The notes beneath the pieces are model-generated. The model was not told the origin of the DNA and did not search any database. It saw only the letters and a list, made by a program, of their open reading frames with translations. Position numbers and translations under genes: made by a program. DNA of 32,856 bases from positions 1-32,856 of the forward strand of contig NZ_JAIEPN010000121.1 of assembly GCF_019748365.1 (NCBI RefSeq), in the 5' to 3' direction. Below are positions 1 to 7,513 of the stretch, in pieces; the first letter of the stretch is position 1; each line of letters opens with the position of its first letter. The DNA is from Novosphingobium sp. GTDB lineage: Bacteria; Pseudomonadota; Alphaproteobacteria; Sphingomonadales; Sphingomonadaceae.

Positions 1-1166
1 TCGTCGCTCGAGAACTTCATCAGCGGCATGACCGGGCCGAACTGCTCTTCCGCCACGATGCGCGCGTCTTCCGGCGGGTTGTCGAGGATGGTGATCGGCA
101 CGTAGTAGCCCGAGCCCGAAGGATCGACATCGCCGCCGACAAGGAACTTGTAGCCGTTGTCCTTGGCGTCCTGGATCAGCTCGCACACGCGGTCGAACTG
201 CTTCTTGTTCTGGATCGGACCCACGCCGGTGCCCTGCTCCGAACCGTCACCCACCTTCACGTTCTTCGCGTATTCGGCAATGGCCGCGCTCAGCTCGTCG
301 TAGATATCCTCGTGGATGTAGATGCGCTTGGCTGCCACGCAGATCTGGCCCGCGTTGGTGAAGCTCGACCAGAACAGCTGCTCGGCCACCTTCTGCACGT
401 CGGCATCGGGCAGCACGATCGAGGCGTCGTTGCCGCCGAGTTCGAGCGTGATGCGCTTGAGGTCCTTCGAGGCGCCTTCCATGATCTTCTTGCCGGTCGC
501 GGTCGAGCCGGTGAAGGTGATCTTGTCGATGTCCGGGTGCGCGGTGATCATCGGGCCGAGGGCATCCTCGCCAGTGATGATGTTGACGACGCCGGCCGGC
601 ACGATGTCCTTGATCAGCTCGGCAAAGCGCAGCGTGGTCAGCGGGGTGAACGGCGAGGGCTTGAGCACGATAGTGCAGCCCGAAAGCATCGCCGGGGCGA
701 TCTTCTGCACCGCCATCAGCAGAGGGAAGTTCCACGGCACGATGCCGCCGACAACGCCGACCGGCACGCGGCGGGTGCGGCTGAGGCGCGTCTCGCTGTC
801 CTCGTTGATCGTCTCTTCGAGCGTCAGCGTCGACTGCGCGTTCATCATCGCCGAGCAGCCGCCGATTTCGAACTGGGCCTGCTGGTGCGGCTTGCCCTGC
901 TCTGCCGTGAGCAGGCGGAACAGCTCGTCGAAGTTGGCATCGATCGCGGCAGCCATCTTCTGAATAACCACGCGGCGATCATCGACCGGGGTCTTCGACC
1001 AGGTCTTGAAAGCGCGGCGGGCAGCGGCCACGGCGCGGTCAAGCTCCTCGGCGCCGCAAGCCGGCACCTGGCCGATCACCTGCTCGTTTGCCGGGTTCAC
1101 CACGTCGAGCGCGTTCGCCGTGGTCACCATCTCGCCGTCGATCAGATTGGGGTAGAGTTTGGTCAT
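1..1166 (-). CDS. NAD(P)-dependent aldehyde dehydrogenase (C-terminal end outside window)
   Basis: Aldehyde dehydrogenase superfamily enzyme, oxidising an aldehyde to the acid in the cytosol. The 388 residues seen cover the cofactor and most of the catalytic domain: PWNFP near 144-148, FTGSTATG near 218-225, catalytic-base Glu242 in LELGG, the nucleophile Cys276 in NAGQICVAAKR, and EEQFGP near 373. About 80-90 C-terminal residues lie beyond the left edge. ATG at 1166 is preceded by GGAGAG at good spacing. It lies 45 bp downstream of the PQQ dehydrogenase and on the same strand, but a copy of the shared dyad sits between them, so it may have its own promoter. The likely job is to oxidise an aromatic or side-chain aldehyde made by the neighbouring dehydrogenases; the exact substrate cannot be read from sequence. 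Confidence 0.93.
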   Translation of the reverse strand, partial: MTKLYPNLIDGEMVTTANALDVVNPANEQVIGQVPACGAEELDRAVAAARRAFKTWSKTPVDDRRVVIQKMAAAIDANFDELFRLLTAEQGKPHQQAQFEIGGCSAMMNAQSTLTLEETINEDSETRLSRTRRVPVGVVGGIVPWNFPLLMAVQKIAPAMLSGCTIVLKPSPFTPLTTLRFAELIKDIVPAGVVNIITGEDALGPMITAHPDIDKITFTGSTATGKKIMEGASKDLKRITLELGGNDASIVLPDADVQKVAEQLFWSSFTNAGQICVAAKRIYIHEDIYDELSAAIAEYAKNVKVGDGSEQGTGVGPIQNKKQFDRVCELIQDAKDNGYKFLVGGDVDPSGSGYYVPITILDNPPEDARIVAEEQFGPVMPLMKFSSD

Positions 1167-1181
1167 CGGTCTCTCCGTCCT

Positions 1182-1195
1182 CTATTGATTGTTCT
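1182..1195 (-). promoter_or_regulatory. Putative operator, dyad site A
   Basis: On the coding strand this reads AGAACAATCAATAG, 10 of 14 matches to the idealised dyad CTAACAATTGATAG seen at other promoters here. It lies 16-29 bases upstream of the aldehyde dehydrogenase start, just 5' of the ribosome-binding site. The left arm is degenerate, so this is one of the weaker copies. The regulator is unknown. Confidence 0.45.
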
Positions 1196-1211
1196 AGTCT
1201 ATAGCAGTTTG

Positions 1212-3332
1212 TCAGCGCGATGCCAGCGCCTTGTCTTCGTTGGCACGCTTGATGAGATACATGCGGATGGCCTCCGCGTCAGCGGGCTTGAGCGCCGACT
1301 TGAACGAAACCATGCCCAGTTCGTGGAGTTGCCCGCCGATCACGACAGCCTTCAGCGCGTCAGCGGAGTTGATGATCGCCGAGTGGCGCAGATCGGGGTT
1401 CAATCCGCCCGAAACCGCGGCATCGCCGTGGCAGACCGAGCAGTAGCGGCCATAGAGCTGCCCGCCGCGAGTCGCTTGCGCCTGGGTGCCGGTGAACGGC
1501 GGCGGATCGAGCACCATCTGGTTCATCGGCGGTGCCTCGGGCAGCTGGCCCTTGGCGCCCAGCTTGAACACCAGCAGACGGCTGATATTGCGCGTCGTGC
1601 CTGCCTTGTTGGCGAGCACGCCGGTGGCGATATCCCACACGCCGCCCCAGCCGACCATGATGGCGACATATTGCTCACCATCGATCGCATAGGTCATCGG
1701 CGCGGCAATGATCCCGGTCTGCGCGGGGAACGACCACAGCTTCTCGCCCTTGTTCGCGGTATAGGCGACAAATTCGCCCGCCGCCGTGCCCTGAAACACG
1801 AGGTTGCCGGCGGTCGAAAGCACCCCGCCATTCGACGGGCCGATCAGATCGACCTTCCACGCCGGCTTGCGGTTGGCGACATCCCAAGCGACCAGCTGGC
1901 CGGTGGTCGCCGCCTTGGCGCCCTCCTGCACCTTGGCATCAGCCGGCATCGCCACGGCATAGCCGTCGAGACCGGTCTGGAACCCGATGTCGGTCGGCTT
2001 CCAACCCGCCGCGGCCATATAGGGGAAGGCGGCAAGGTTGGTCGGGATATAGAGATAGCCGGTCTTGGGGCTGTAGCTCTGCGGCTGCCACGAATGCGCG
2101 CCAACCGCGCCGGGCAGGCTCACGAAAGGCTTGCCGGTCTTCTCGTACTGCGCCTCGGGGTTGATCGTCGGGCGCCCGGTCACGGGATCGATCGCGGTTG
2201 CCCAGTTCACCGGAACCCACGGCGTTGCCGAGAGGAACTTGCCCGTCTTCACATCCAGCACATAGACGTGCCCGTTCTTGGGCGCGTGCATCGCGACATG
2301 GCGCTTCTCGCCGCCGATCATCACGTCGGCGATGGTGATCTGCTGGTCCGAGTCGAAGTCCCAGCGGTCTTCCGGCGTTTCCTGGAAGTGCCAGGCATAT
2401 TGCCCGGTATCGGCATTCACCGCCACGATCGACGAGGTGTAGAGGCTGTCGCCCTCACGCCCGTTCGCTGCCGGGTTCCACGGCTCGGCATTGCCGGTGC
2501 CGAAGAGGACGAGGTTGGTCTCCGGATCGTAGGTGATCGAATCCCAGACCGTGCCCCCACCGCCCAGCGTCCACCACTTGGTCTTGCCCCAGGTCTTGGC
2601 CGCGGCTTCGTGCGCGGCCTTGTTGAGGCCCTCGACGCCGAAGCCCTTGGCGGGGTTGCCCGGCACCGTGTTGAAGCGCCAGACTTCCTTGCCCGTCTCC
2701 GGATCATAGGCCGAAAGGTAGCCGCGCGCCTTGTATTCCGAGCCCGCCGCACCGATCAGCACGCGGCCCTTCACGATGCGCGGCGCGCCGGTGATCGTGT
2801 AGTCGGTCTGGTTGGGGACCGTGACCTTCTCCCAGATCAGCTTGCCGGTCTTCTGGTCGAGCGCCAGCAGGCGCCCATCGAGCGCCGCCACGAACACCTT
2901 GTCACCATAGAGCGCAACGCCGCGGTTCACCGCGTCGCAGCAGGTGCGCACCAGCGTCTCGCGCGGCACCTTGGGATCGTAGGACCACAGCGGCTTGCCC
3001 GTCTTCGCGTCGTAGGCCTTCACCATCGACCACGCGGTCGAGACGTAGAGCACGCCGTCATGCACCAGCGGAGTGGCTTCCTGCCCGCGCGCGGTGTCCA
3101 TGTCCGCGTACCAGGCCAGACCCAGCTGGTCGACGTTGTACTCGTTCACCTGCTTGAGCGGCGAATAGCGCTGCTCAGCATAATCACGGCCATAGCTCAG
3201 CCATTCGCCTGCCGGCACGTTCAGCAGCATCGCTTCGGTAACCCCGGCCATGGCGCCCGATTGCGCCACCGCCCCCGCCGAAAGTGCGAGAACCGATGCC
3301 ATTGCCAGCTTGCGAACGAACGAAACGCGCAT
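1212..3332 (-). CDS. PQQ-dependent quinohemoprotein alcohol dehydrogenase, lanthanide-type signature
   Basis: Type II (quinohemoprotein) PQQ alcohol dehydrogenase, 706 aa, periplasmic. Residues 1-29 are a signal peptide. An eight-bladed propeller domain follows, with vicinal Cys131-Cys132, metal-site Glu199 in GSE and Asn281 in GTGN, and catalytic Asp325. The C-terminal cytochrome c domain carries C631-SV-C634-H635 with a likely axial Met674. After Asp325 comes Phe326 and then Asp327. An extra Asp two residues after the catalytic Asp is the known mark of lanthanide-dependent PQQ enzymes; the paralogue at 9803 has Thr there. ATG at 3332 has AGGAGAG upstream. It lies 72 bp after the acyl-CoA synthetase, probably in one transcript with the GST genes. 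The substrate is likely a primary or aromatic alcohol (inference). Confidence 0.92.
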   Translation of the reverse strand: MRVSFVRKLAMASVLALSAGAVAQSGAMAGVTEAMLLNVPAGEWLSYGRDYAEQRYSPLKQVNEYNVDQLGLAWYADMDTARGQEATPLVHDGVLYVSTAWSMVKAYDAKTGKPLWSYDPKVPRETLVRTCCDAVNRGVALYGDKVFVAALDGRLLALDQKTGKLIWEKVTVPNQTDYTITGAPRIVKGRVLIGAAGSEYKARGYLSAYDPETGKEVWRFNTVPGNPAKGFGVEGLNKAAHEAAAKTWGKTKWWTLGGGGTVWDSITYDPETNLVLFGTGNAEPWNPAANGREGDSLYTSSIVAVNADTGQYAWHFQETPEDRWDFDSDQQITIADVMIGGEKRHVAMHAPKNGHVYVLDVKTGKFLSATPWVPVNWATAIDPVTGRPTINPEAQYEKTGKPFVSLPGAVGAHSWQPQSYSPKTGYLYIPTNLAAFPYMAAAGWKPTDIGFQTGLDGYAVAMPADAKVQEGAKAATTGQLVAWDVANRKPAWKVDLIGPSNGGVLSTAGNLVFQGTAAGEFVAYTANKGEKLWSFPAQTGIIAAPMTYAIDGEQYVAIMVGWGGVWDIATGVLANKAGTTRNISRLLVFKLGAKGQLPEAPPMNQMVLDPPPFTGTQAQATRGGQLYGRYCSVCHGDAAVSGGLNPDLRHSAIINSADALKAVVIGGQLHELGMVSFKSALKPADAEAIRMYLIKRANEDKALASR

Positions 3333-3404
3333 ACTTCTCTGCCCTCTCCTTGCGGCCCGACGTGTTGCGGGAATTCCTTAATCGCGTGTTTAAACGAGCG
3401 CGGA

Positions 3405-4970
3405 TCAATTCACCATACGTTGCGCATCGCCCCAGTATTTTTTGCGCAGCGCCTTCTTGTCCATCTTGCCGGCGGCGGTGCGCGGAATGGCATCGATGAA
3501 CTCGACCGACTTGGGCGCCTTGACCCCGCCCAGCCGCTGCTTGGCATAGGCGATGATTTCCTCGCCGGTGATGCCATCCGCCACGACCACCGCGTGAACC
3601 TGCTCGCCCCACTTCTCGTGCGGGATGCCGAAGACGCAGGCTTCGCGCACAGCGGCCAGTTCGGTCACGGCCGCTTCGACTTCGGCGGTGAACACGTTGA
3701 ACCCGCCGGAGACGACCATGTCCTTCTTGCGGTCGACGATATAGAGATAGCCATCCGCATCGAACTTGCCGACGTCGCCGGTGTGGTGCCAGCCGAACTT
3801 GCGGATTTCGGCGGTCTCTTCGGGCTTCTCGAAGTAGGAATGCGTCACCAGCGCGCCGCGCACGCAGATTTCACCCGCCTCGCCCAGCGGCATGTGGTTG
3901 CCGTCATCGTCCATCAGCGTGACCTTGATCGAGCGCGTCGGCTTGCCGCACGAAGCGAGCTTTTCCGGCGCGTCCTTGGCAAACCGTGCAACATCCTCCG
4001 GCGGGAACCACGCGACAATCATCGGGCATTCGACCTGCCCATAGGCCTGGCACATGCAGGGGCCGAAGATCTCCACCGCCTGGCGCAGCTTTTCCGGGCT
4101 GCAGGGCGAACCGACGAGGATGAATATCTTGAGGCTCGAGTAATCGTGCTTGCCGATCTCCGGGCTCGCGAGGCACTGGTACATCGCCGTTGGCGGCAGG
4201 TACATGTGCGTGACCTTGTACTCCTCGATCGTGCGCAGCACCTGCTCGGCGTCAAAGCCCGGCAGGATCACCTGCGTCGCCCCAAGGCTCAGCGTCGAAA
4301 GCGCGATCGGGCCCGCCGCATGGGTGATCGGCGCGGAAACCAGCGCTACGGGCGAGTCGGTGCGCCCGCCCATGCCGTCCGCCGCAGTCTCGATCATCGT
4401 TCCCCAGCCGAGGTTGGTCACGTTCGCGCCCTTCGAAGGGCCGGTCGTGCCGCCGGTCGGAAAGATGCCGACCATGTCCATCAGGTTGCCGAAAGCATCG
4501 GTTTCGGGCTCGACGAAATCGGCTTCGCTGACACCGGCCATGAATTCCTCAAGGCTCGGATCATCGCCCATCCGCTGGTCGAGGCACACGAAGTGCTGCA
4601 GCGTCGGGCACAGGTCCTTCAATTGCTGCACCTCATCCGCCTTGGACGAGTGATAGACCATCCACTTCAGCCGCACATAGTTGATGTAGGCGGCATTGGC
4701 CTCGATCGCGTTGCGCGTGTTGACCGGGATCCACTTGCCGTTGGCGCGCCACATCGCCAGCACCACCACCAGCAGCATGCCGTCATTAGGACCATAAAGC
4801 CCGAGCAGGTCCTGATTCTCGAACCCGCCCCGCTGCAGCGCGGCCGCCACGCGTTCGGTGAGCGCCTTTGTCTCGGCAAACGTCAGCCTGAGGCCGCTCT
4901 CGGTATCGATGATCGCGAGGCGCTGCGGGTCGCGATCGTGGCCGCGGTCAAAGTAGTCGATGGCACGCAT
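3405..4970 (-). CDS. AMP-binding acyl-CoA synthetase / acid-CoA ligase
   Basis: ANL-superfamily ligase, 521 aa, which adenylates a carboxylic acid and transfers it to CoA. Visible motifs are the P-loop TGGTTGPSKG at 172-181, YGQVE in the usual YGxTE position, HTGD then DRKKDMVVSGGFNV in the hinge region, and the catalytic lysine in the C-terminal AAGKMDKKALR. I chose ATG at 4970, 7 bp after the GST stop; a longer in-frame reading up to 5177 would overlap the GST gene by about 200 bases and has no family support. The company of two GSTs and oxidoreductases suggests an aromatic or phenylpropanoid acid substrate, but fatty or steroid side-chain acids cannot be excluded from the sequence alone. 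Confidence 0.92.
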   Translation of the reverse strand: MRAIDYFDRGHDRDPQRLAIIDTESGLRLTFAETKALTERVAAALQRGGFENQDLLGLYGPNDGMLLVVVLAMWRANGKWIPVNTRNAIEANAAYINYVRLKWMVYHSSKADEVQQLKDLCPTLQHFVCLDQRMGDDPSLEEFMAGVSEADFVEPETDAFGNLMDMVGIFPTGGTTGPSKGANVTNLGWGTMIETAADGMGGRTDSPVALVSAPITHAAGPIALSTLSLGATQVILPGFDAEQVLRTIEEYKVTHMYLPPTAMYQCLASPEIGKHDYSSLKIFILVGSPCSPEKLRQAVEIFGPCMCQAYGQVECPMIVAWFPPEDVARFAKDAPEKLASCGKPTRSIKVTLMDDDGNHMPLGEAGEICVRGALVTHSYFEKPEETAEIRKFGWHHTGDVGKFDADGYLYIVDRKKDMVVSGGFNVFTAEVEAAVTELAAVREACVFGIPHEKWGEQVHAVVVADGITGEEIIAYAKQRLGGVKAPKSVEFIDAIPRTAAGKMDKKALRKKYWGDAQRMVN

Positions 4971-4977
4971 TGTGCAG

Positions 4978-5763
4978 TTATCCCCAACGGTTGATTTCCG
5001 GGCCGGGTGCCCATGTCTTAAGTGGTTCCGGCGTGCTGGCCATGGCCATAGCTGCCAGAATACAGGGCCGAACCGCCACACGGGCGAGCCAGGCGCGCGT
5101 GCGCGGCCGTTCGGCAAAAGCGGCCGGGCGGATCGGCTCCATCCCCGCCAGCCAGCTGTAGGTGACGAGATCGGCAATCGAGAAATCGCCCATCAGGAAA
5201 TCGCGCCCGTCCGCGAGCTTGTCCTCGCAGCGCTGCGCGGTCTGATCGACCTTGGCCTCGCTATCGGCCACTTGCGCGGCGTCGATCGTGCCATCATGCA
5301 GCGCCTGCCAGCGCGCGCGCAGATCATCGGAGACGATCGCTGCGGTCAGCGCCGCAAAGTCGTCTGCCGGGATCGCCGCAATCGCCGCCTGCGAGGATGC
5401 CAGATTGCCCAGCAGCGCGGCCGCCGGCGAAAGGCGCTCGGTGATCTGGCGGCACCACATCAGCATTTCCCAATGGGCATAGGCGTCATCGGGCTGCAGC
5501 CCGCAGCCCCCCGCCAGTTCATCGAGATACTGCGCGAGGAACACCGATTCGGTCATCGCCTCGCCGCCCGCCACCAGCACCGGCCCCTCGCCCTCGATCC
5601 CGAGGTCGAGCGCAATCGGCTCGGCAATGCCGGGCAGGCTGTGCCGAGCGCCCGCCAGCAGCGCGATCGGCCGGCAGGGAATGTCGAGCCCGCTTTCGGC
5701 CAGCGCCGCCAGCACCGTGAGCGAGGCCCCGTTGGGCTCGCCGTGATAGAGCACCGCGCCCAT
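4978..5763 (-). CDS. Glutathione S-transferase family protein
   Basis: A 261-aa GST-fold protein. The N-terminal thioredoxin-like domain begins VLYHGEPNGAS, with a likely catalytic Ser14 in the PNGAS loop, and has the glutathione gamma-glutamyl binding motif MTESVFLAQYLDE. An all-helical C-terminal domain contains FLMGDFSIADLVTYSWL, the N-capping-box region of GSTs. Its ATG overlaps the stop of the upstream GST by one base (TGATG), so the two are translationally coupled and may form a pair. It is more divergent from LigF than its partner. Possible roles are beta-ether cleavage, removal of glutathione from an adduct, or isomerisation; none can be fixed from sequence. Confidence 0.88.
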   Translation of the reverse strand: MGAVLYHGEPNGASLTVLAALAESGLDIPCRPIALLAGARHSLPGIAEPIALDLGIEGEGPVLVAGGEAMTESVFLAQYLDELAGGCGLQPDDAYAHWEMLMWCRQITERLSPAAALLGNLASSQAAIAAIPADDFAALTAAIVSDDLRARWQALHDGTIDAAQVADSEAKVDQTAQRCEDKLADGRDFLMGDFSIADLVTYSWLAGMEPIRPAAFAERPRTRAWLARVAVRPCILAAMAMASTPEPLKTWAPGPEINRWG

Positions 5764-6542
5764 CAGATGATCCCTTCCATCACAAGGCTGTAGCGCGCCG
5801 CCATGTCGGTCTTGCCCATCGCCCAGGTCTTGCGCACCGCCTCGCGCTCATAGACGCGCTTCAGCCAGCGCATGATGTTGGGGGTCTTGTCCTTGCTGGC
5901 GAGATCGGGCTGCGAGAGCGGGAGCGAATAGGTCGAATTGAAGATGTTGATATCGGCAAGGCTATAGGCATCCGAACCAACGTAATCGCGCTTGCCCAGC
6001 TCTTCCTCCAGCTTGGCGACGCCCAGCGCCACGCGGCGGCGGCTTTCGGCCATTTCCTCGGCACTGAAATCGCCATTGATCGCCTTCTTCCACGCCCGGC
6101 GCCGCTCGGGCAGCGGTATTCGCTCGATCGCGGCGGCCAGTTCCTCAGGGTCGCGCTCACGCACCCGGGGCCCCACGAAGACGCTCCAGCCGATCATCGA
6201 GAAGCTGGGGCCAAGCCACTGGTCCATGAACTTCATCCACCAGCGCACCCGCCAGCGGTCCTGCGCATCCGCGGGCATCAGGTCCGGCCCCGCGAACGCC
6301 GCGTTCACGTATTCCATGATCGCGGTGCTTTCCGTCAGCACGCGCGAACCCCAGGCCCCCCGGTGCGTCATCGCCGGGATCGTCCCCTGCGGATTGATCG
6401 CGAGGTATTCCGGCTTGTGCTGATCGAACTGCAGCATATCGATGTAGTGGCTGGCAAAGGGGACGCCCTTTTCCATCAGCGCCAGCATCGGCTTGCCCGA
6501 ATTGGCGTTGGGCTCCCAGTGATAGAGCGTCACGTCGGTCAT
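5763..6542 (-). CDS. LigF-like glutathione S-transferase (beta-etherase family)
   Basis: A 259-aa GST resembling the sphingomonad beta-etherase LigF: PNANSGKP at 11-18 aligns with the PGANS loop of LigF, INPQGTIPAM and LTESTAIMEY (Glu71-Ser72) bind glutathione, and a long helical domain runs through IGWSVF, PLPERRRAWKKAINGDF and YSLADINIFN much as in LigF. LigF-type enzymes cleave beta-aryl ether ketones with glutathione. I chose the ATG at 6542 because residues TDVTLYHWEP start the first strand as in relatives; a GTG at 6587 would add 15 residues of no known type. It is the first gene of a run of GST, GST, CoA ligase and PQQ dehydrogenase, with an operator-like site 49 bases upstream. Beta-etherase activity is inferred, not shown. 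Confidence 0.85.
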   Translation of the reverse strand: MTDVTLYHWEPNANSGKPMLALMEKGVPFASHYIDMLQFDQHKPEYLAINPQGTIPAMTHRGAWGSRVLTESTAIMEYVNAAFAGPDLMPADAQDRWRVRWWMKFMDQWLGPSFSMIGWSVFVGPRVRERDPEELAAAIERIPLPERRRAWKKAINGDFSAEEMAESRRRVALGVAKLEEELGKRDYVGSDAYSLADINIFNSTYSLPLSQPDLASKDKTPNIMRWLKRVYEREAVRKTWAMGKTDMAARYSLVMEGII

Positions 6543-6590
6543 GCGTTGAGCACCATGGCAGCCAAGCTCTCCCCCGACTCCGGACACGCG

Positions 6591-6617
6591 GAGCTGATTG
6601 TTAGTGTTGCATACTAA
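6591..6617 (-). promoter_or_regulatory. Putative promoter/operator, dyad half-site B plus second motif
   Basis: Bases 6597-6604 on the plus strand give ATTGTTAG, one half of the shared dyad; the other half is not conserved. Directly overlapping, 6601-6617 reads TTAGTGTTGCATACTAA, itself an imperfect palindrome that recurs at 19243-19259 upstream of a TonB receptor (13 of 17 identical). Both copies lie 50-75 bases upstream of their start codons. Confidence 0.5.
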
Positions 6618-6743
6618 ATCAGCCCGCCTGACGGTTCAAGCAGTCCTGCCCGCTAAGGCAGGATTCCGGCACCCGCTTAGGCGCACATGGCCCGCCGCGC
6701 TAAGCGCTCCGGAGCGGTCAAGTTTCACGCAGGGAAACTGCCC

Positions 6744-7103
6744 TCAGCGCGCGGCCATGCTCCAGCGCAGCAGGCCGTCATGTCCGGAGAGCGGCGCCGA
6801 GGTCCGCGTCTCGGCGGTCCGCCTGAGGCCCTGCTCTTCGAGCAGCCCGCGCAGTACCGTCCAGTCACTCCACCGCGTCAGCCCCTCGACCCGCTCCGCA
6901 TCCGCCAGAGCGGCATGGGCATCGCGCAAGGACACCACGGCCAGGTCGATCCCGCGCCCGCCCGCAAAGCTGGCGGATTCGGCAAGGCGGCTGTCGTAAA
7001 CCACCACGGCCTCGGCCTGCGCTGCGTGGGCCGCAACCGGCACAGCCGCGACCGCGCCGGCCAGAACGCCACTCTTGAGCACGTCGCGCCGGGTCGTCCG
7101 CAT
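6744..7103 (-). CDS. Small Tat-type exported protein, function unknown
   Basis: A 119-aa protein starting MRTTRRDVLKSGVLAGAVAA, a twin-arginine signal (RRDVLK) followed by a hydrophobic stretch and an AHA cleavage site near residue 27. The mature part is only about 90 residues, acidic to neutral, with AVVVYDSRLAESASFA near its start and no metal or cofactor motif I can recognise. Its ATG overlaps the stop of the cytochrome c gene by one base (TGATG), so it is co-translated with the flavoprotein-cytochrome pair. A role as an accessory, assembly or docking factor for that pair is inferred from position only. Not recognised as a named family. Confidence 0.75.
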   Translation of the reverse strand: MRTTRRDVLKSGVLAGAVAAVPVAAHAAQAEAVVVYDSRLAESASFAGGRGIDLAVVSLRDAHAALADAERVEGLTRWSDWTVLRGLLEEQGLRRTAETRTSAPLSGHDGLLRWSMAAR

Positions 7104-7513
7104 CAGCCCGCCTTCCCGAGATACTTGGAAACCGCCTCAAGCTCGGCCTCGGTCACATCGACCTTCGTCTGCGCCGGCATCGCGCCCTTGCCCATGCGCA
7201 CCACGCTCTTCACGTAGTCCGCCGTCAGGTCGGTGCGGTTGGCGAGAAGGCCCTTGTCCGGCGTCTCGCCCATCATCATCCGCTGCTTCGTCAGCAGGTT
7301 GGTGCCCATGCCTCCGACGAGGTGGCAGTATCCGCAATGGACCTCGAACAGGGTCTTGCCGTCCCCGCTGGGTTTCAGCCGGTCACCGGCAGGCGCTTCG
7401 GGCCGCACGATGTAGGGCGGCATCATCATTGGCGGAGGATCGGCGAGAACAGCACTGCCGCCCGCTAAAACGAGCCCCGCAAAAAGCACCGCGCGAGAGA
7501 GCATCCTCGTCAT
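7103..7513 (-). CDS. Periplasmic c-type cytochrome, electron acceptor of the flavoprotein
   Basis: A 136-aa class I cytochrome c with an N-terminal signal peptide (residues 1-24, ending SAVLA), a single haem motif C60-GY-C63-H64 and a probable axial Met112 in GAMPAQT. It overlaps the end of the flavoprotein gene by four bases (ATGA), the arrangement expected of a flavocytochrome, and resembles the small cytochrome subunit of p-cresol methylhydroxylase and eugenol hydroxylase. It would take electrons from the reduced FAD and pass them to the respiratory chain. A Pro/Met-rich segment (PPPMMMPPY, about 26-34) follows the signal peptide and is unusual. Confidence 0.88.
   Translation of the reverse strand: MTRMLSRAVLFAGLVLAGGSAVLADPPPMMMPPYIVRPEAPAGDRLKPSGDGKTLFEVHCGYCHLVGGMGTNLLTKQRMMMGETPDKGLLANRTDLTADYVKSVVRMGKGAMPAQTKVDVTEAELEAVSKYLGKAG

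Noticed and set aside
312..4994. Very long open frame on the plus strand opposite the ALDH, PQQ and CoA-ligase genes
   Set aside because: It is antisense to genes with clear motifs, has a protein composition rich in Arg, His and Ala without any domain, and is explained by high GC leaving few stop codons.
4971..5177. N-terminal extension of the acyl-CoA synthetase
   Set aside because: It would overlap the GST gene by about 200 bases, and the extra residues do not resemble the family; the ATG at 4970 fits the spacing.
6561..6575. Five-codon open frame (MVLNA) just before the LigF-like GST, with GGGGAGAG upstream
   Set aside because: Could be a leader peptide but is too short to support and has no attenuator structure that I can see.
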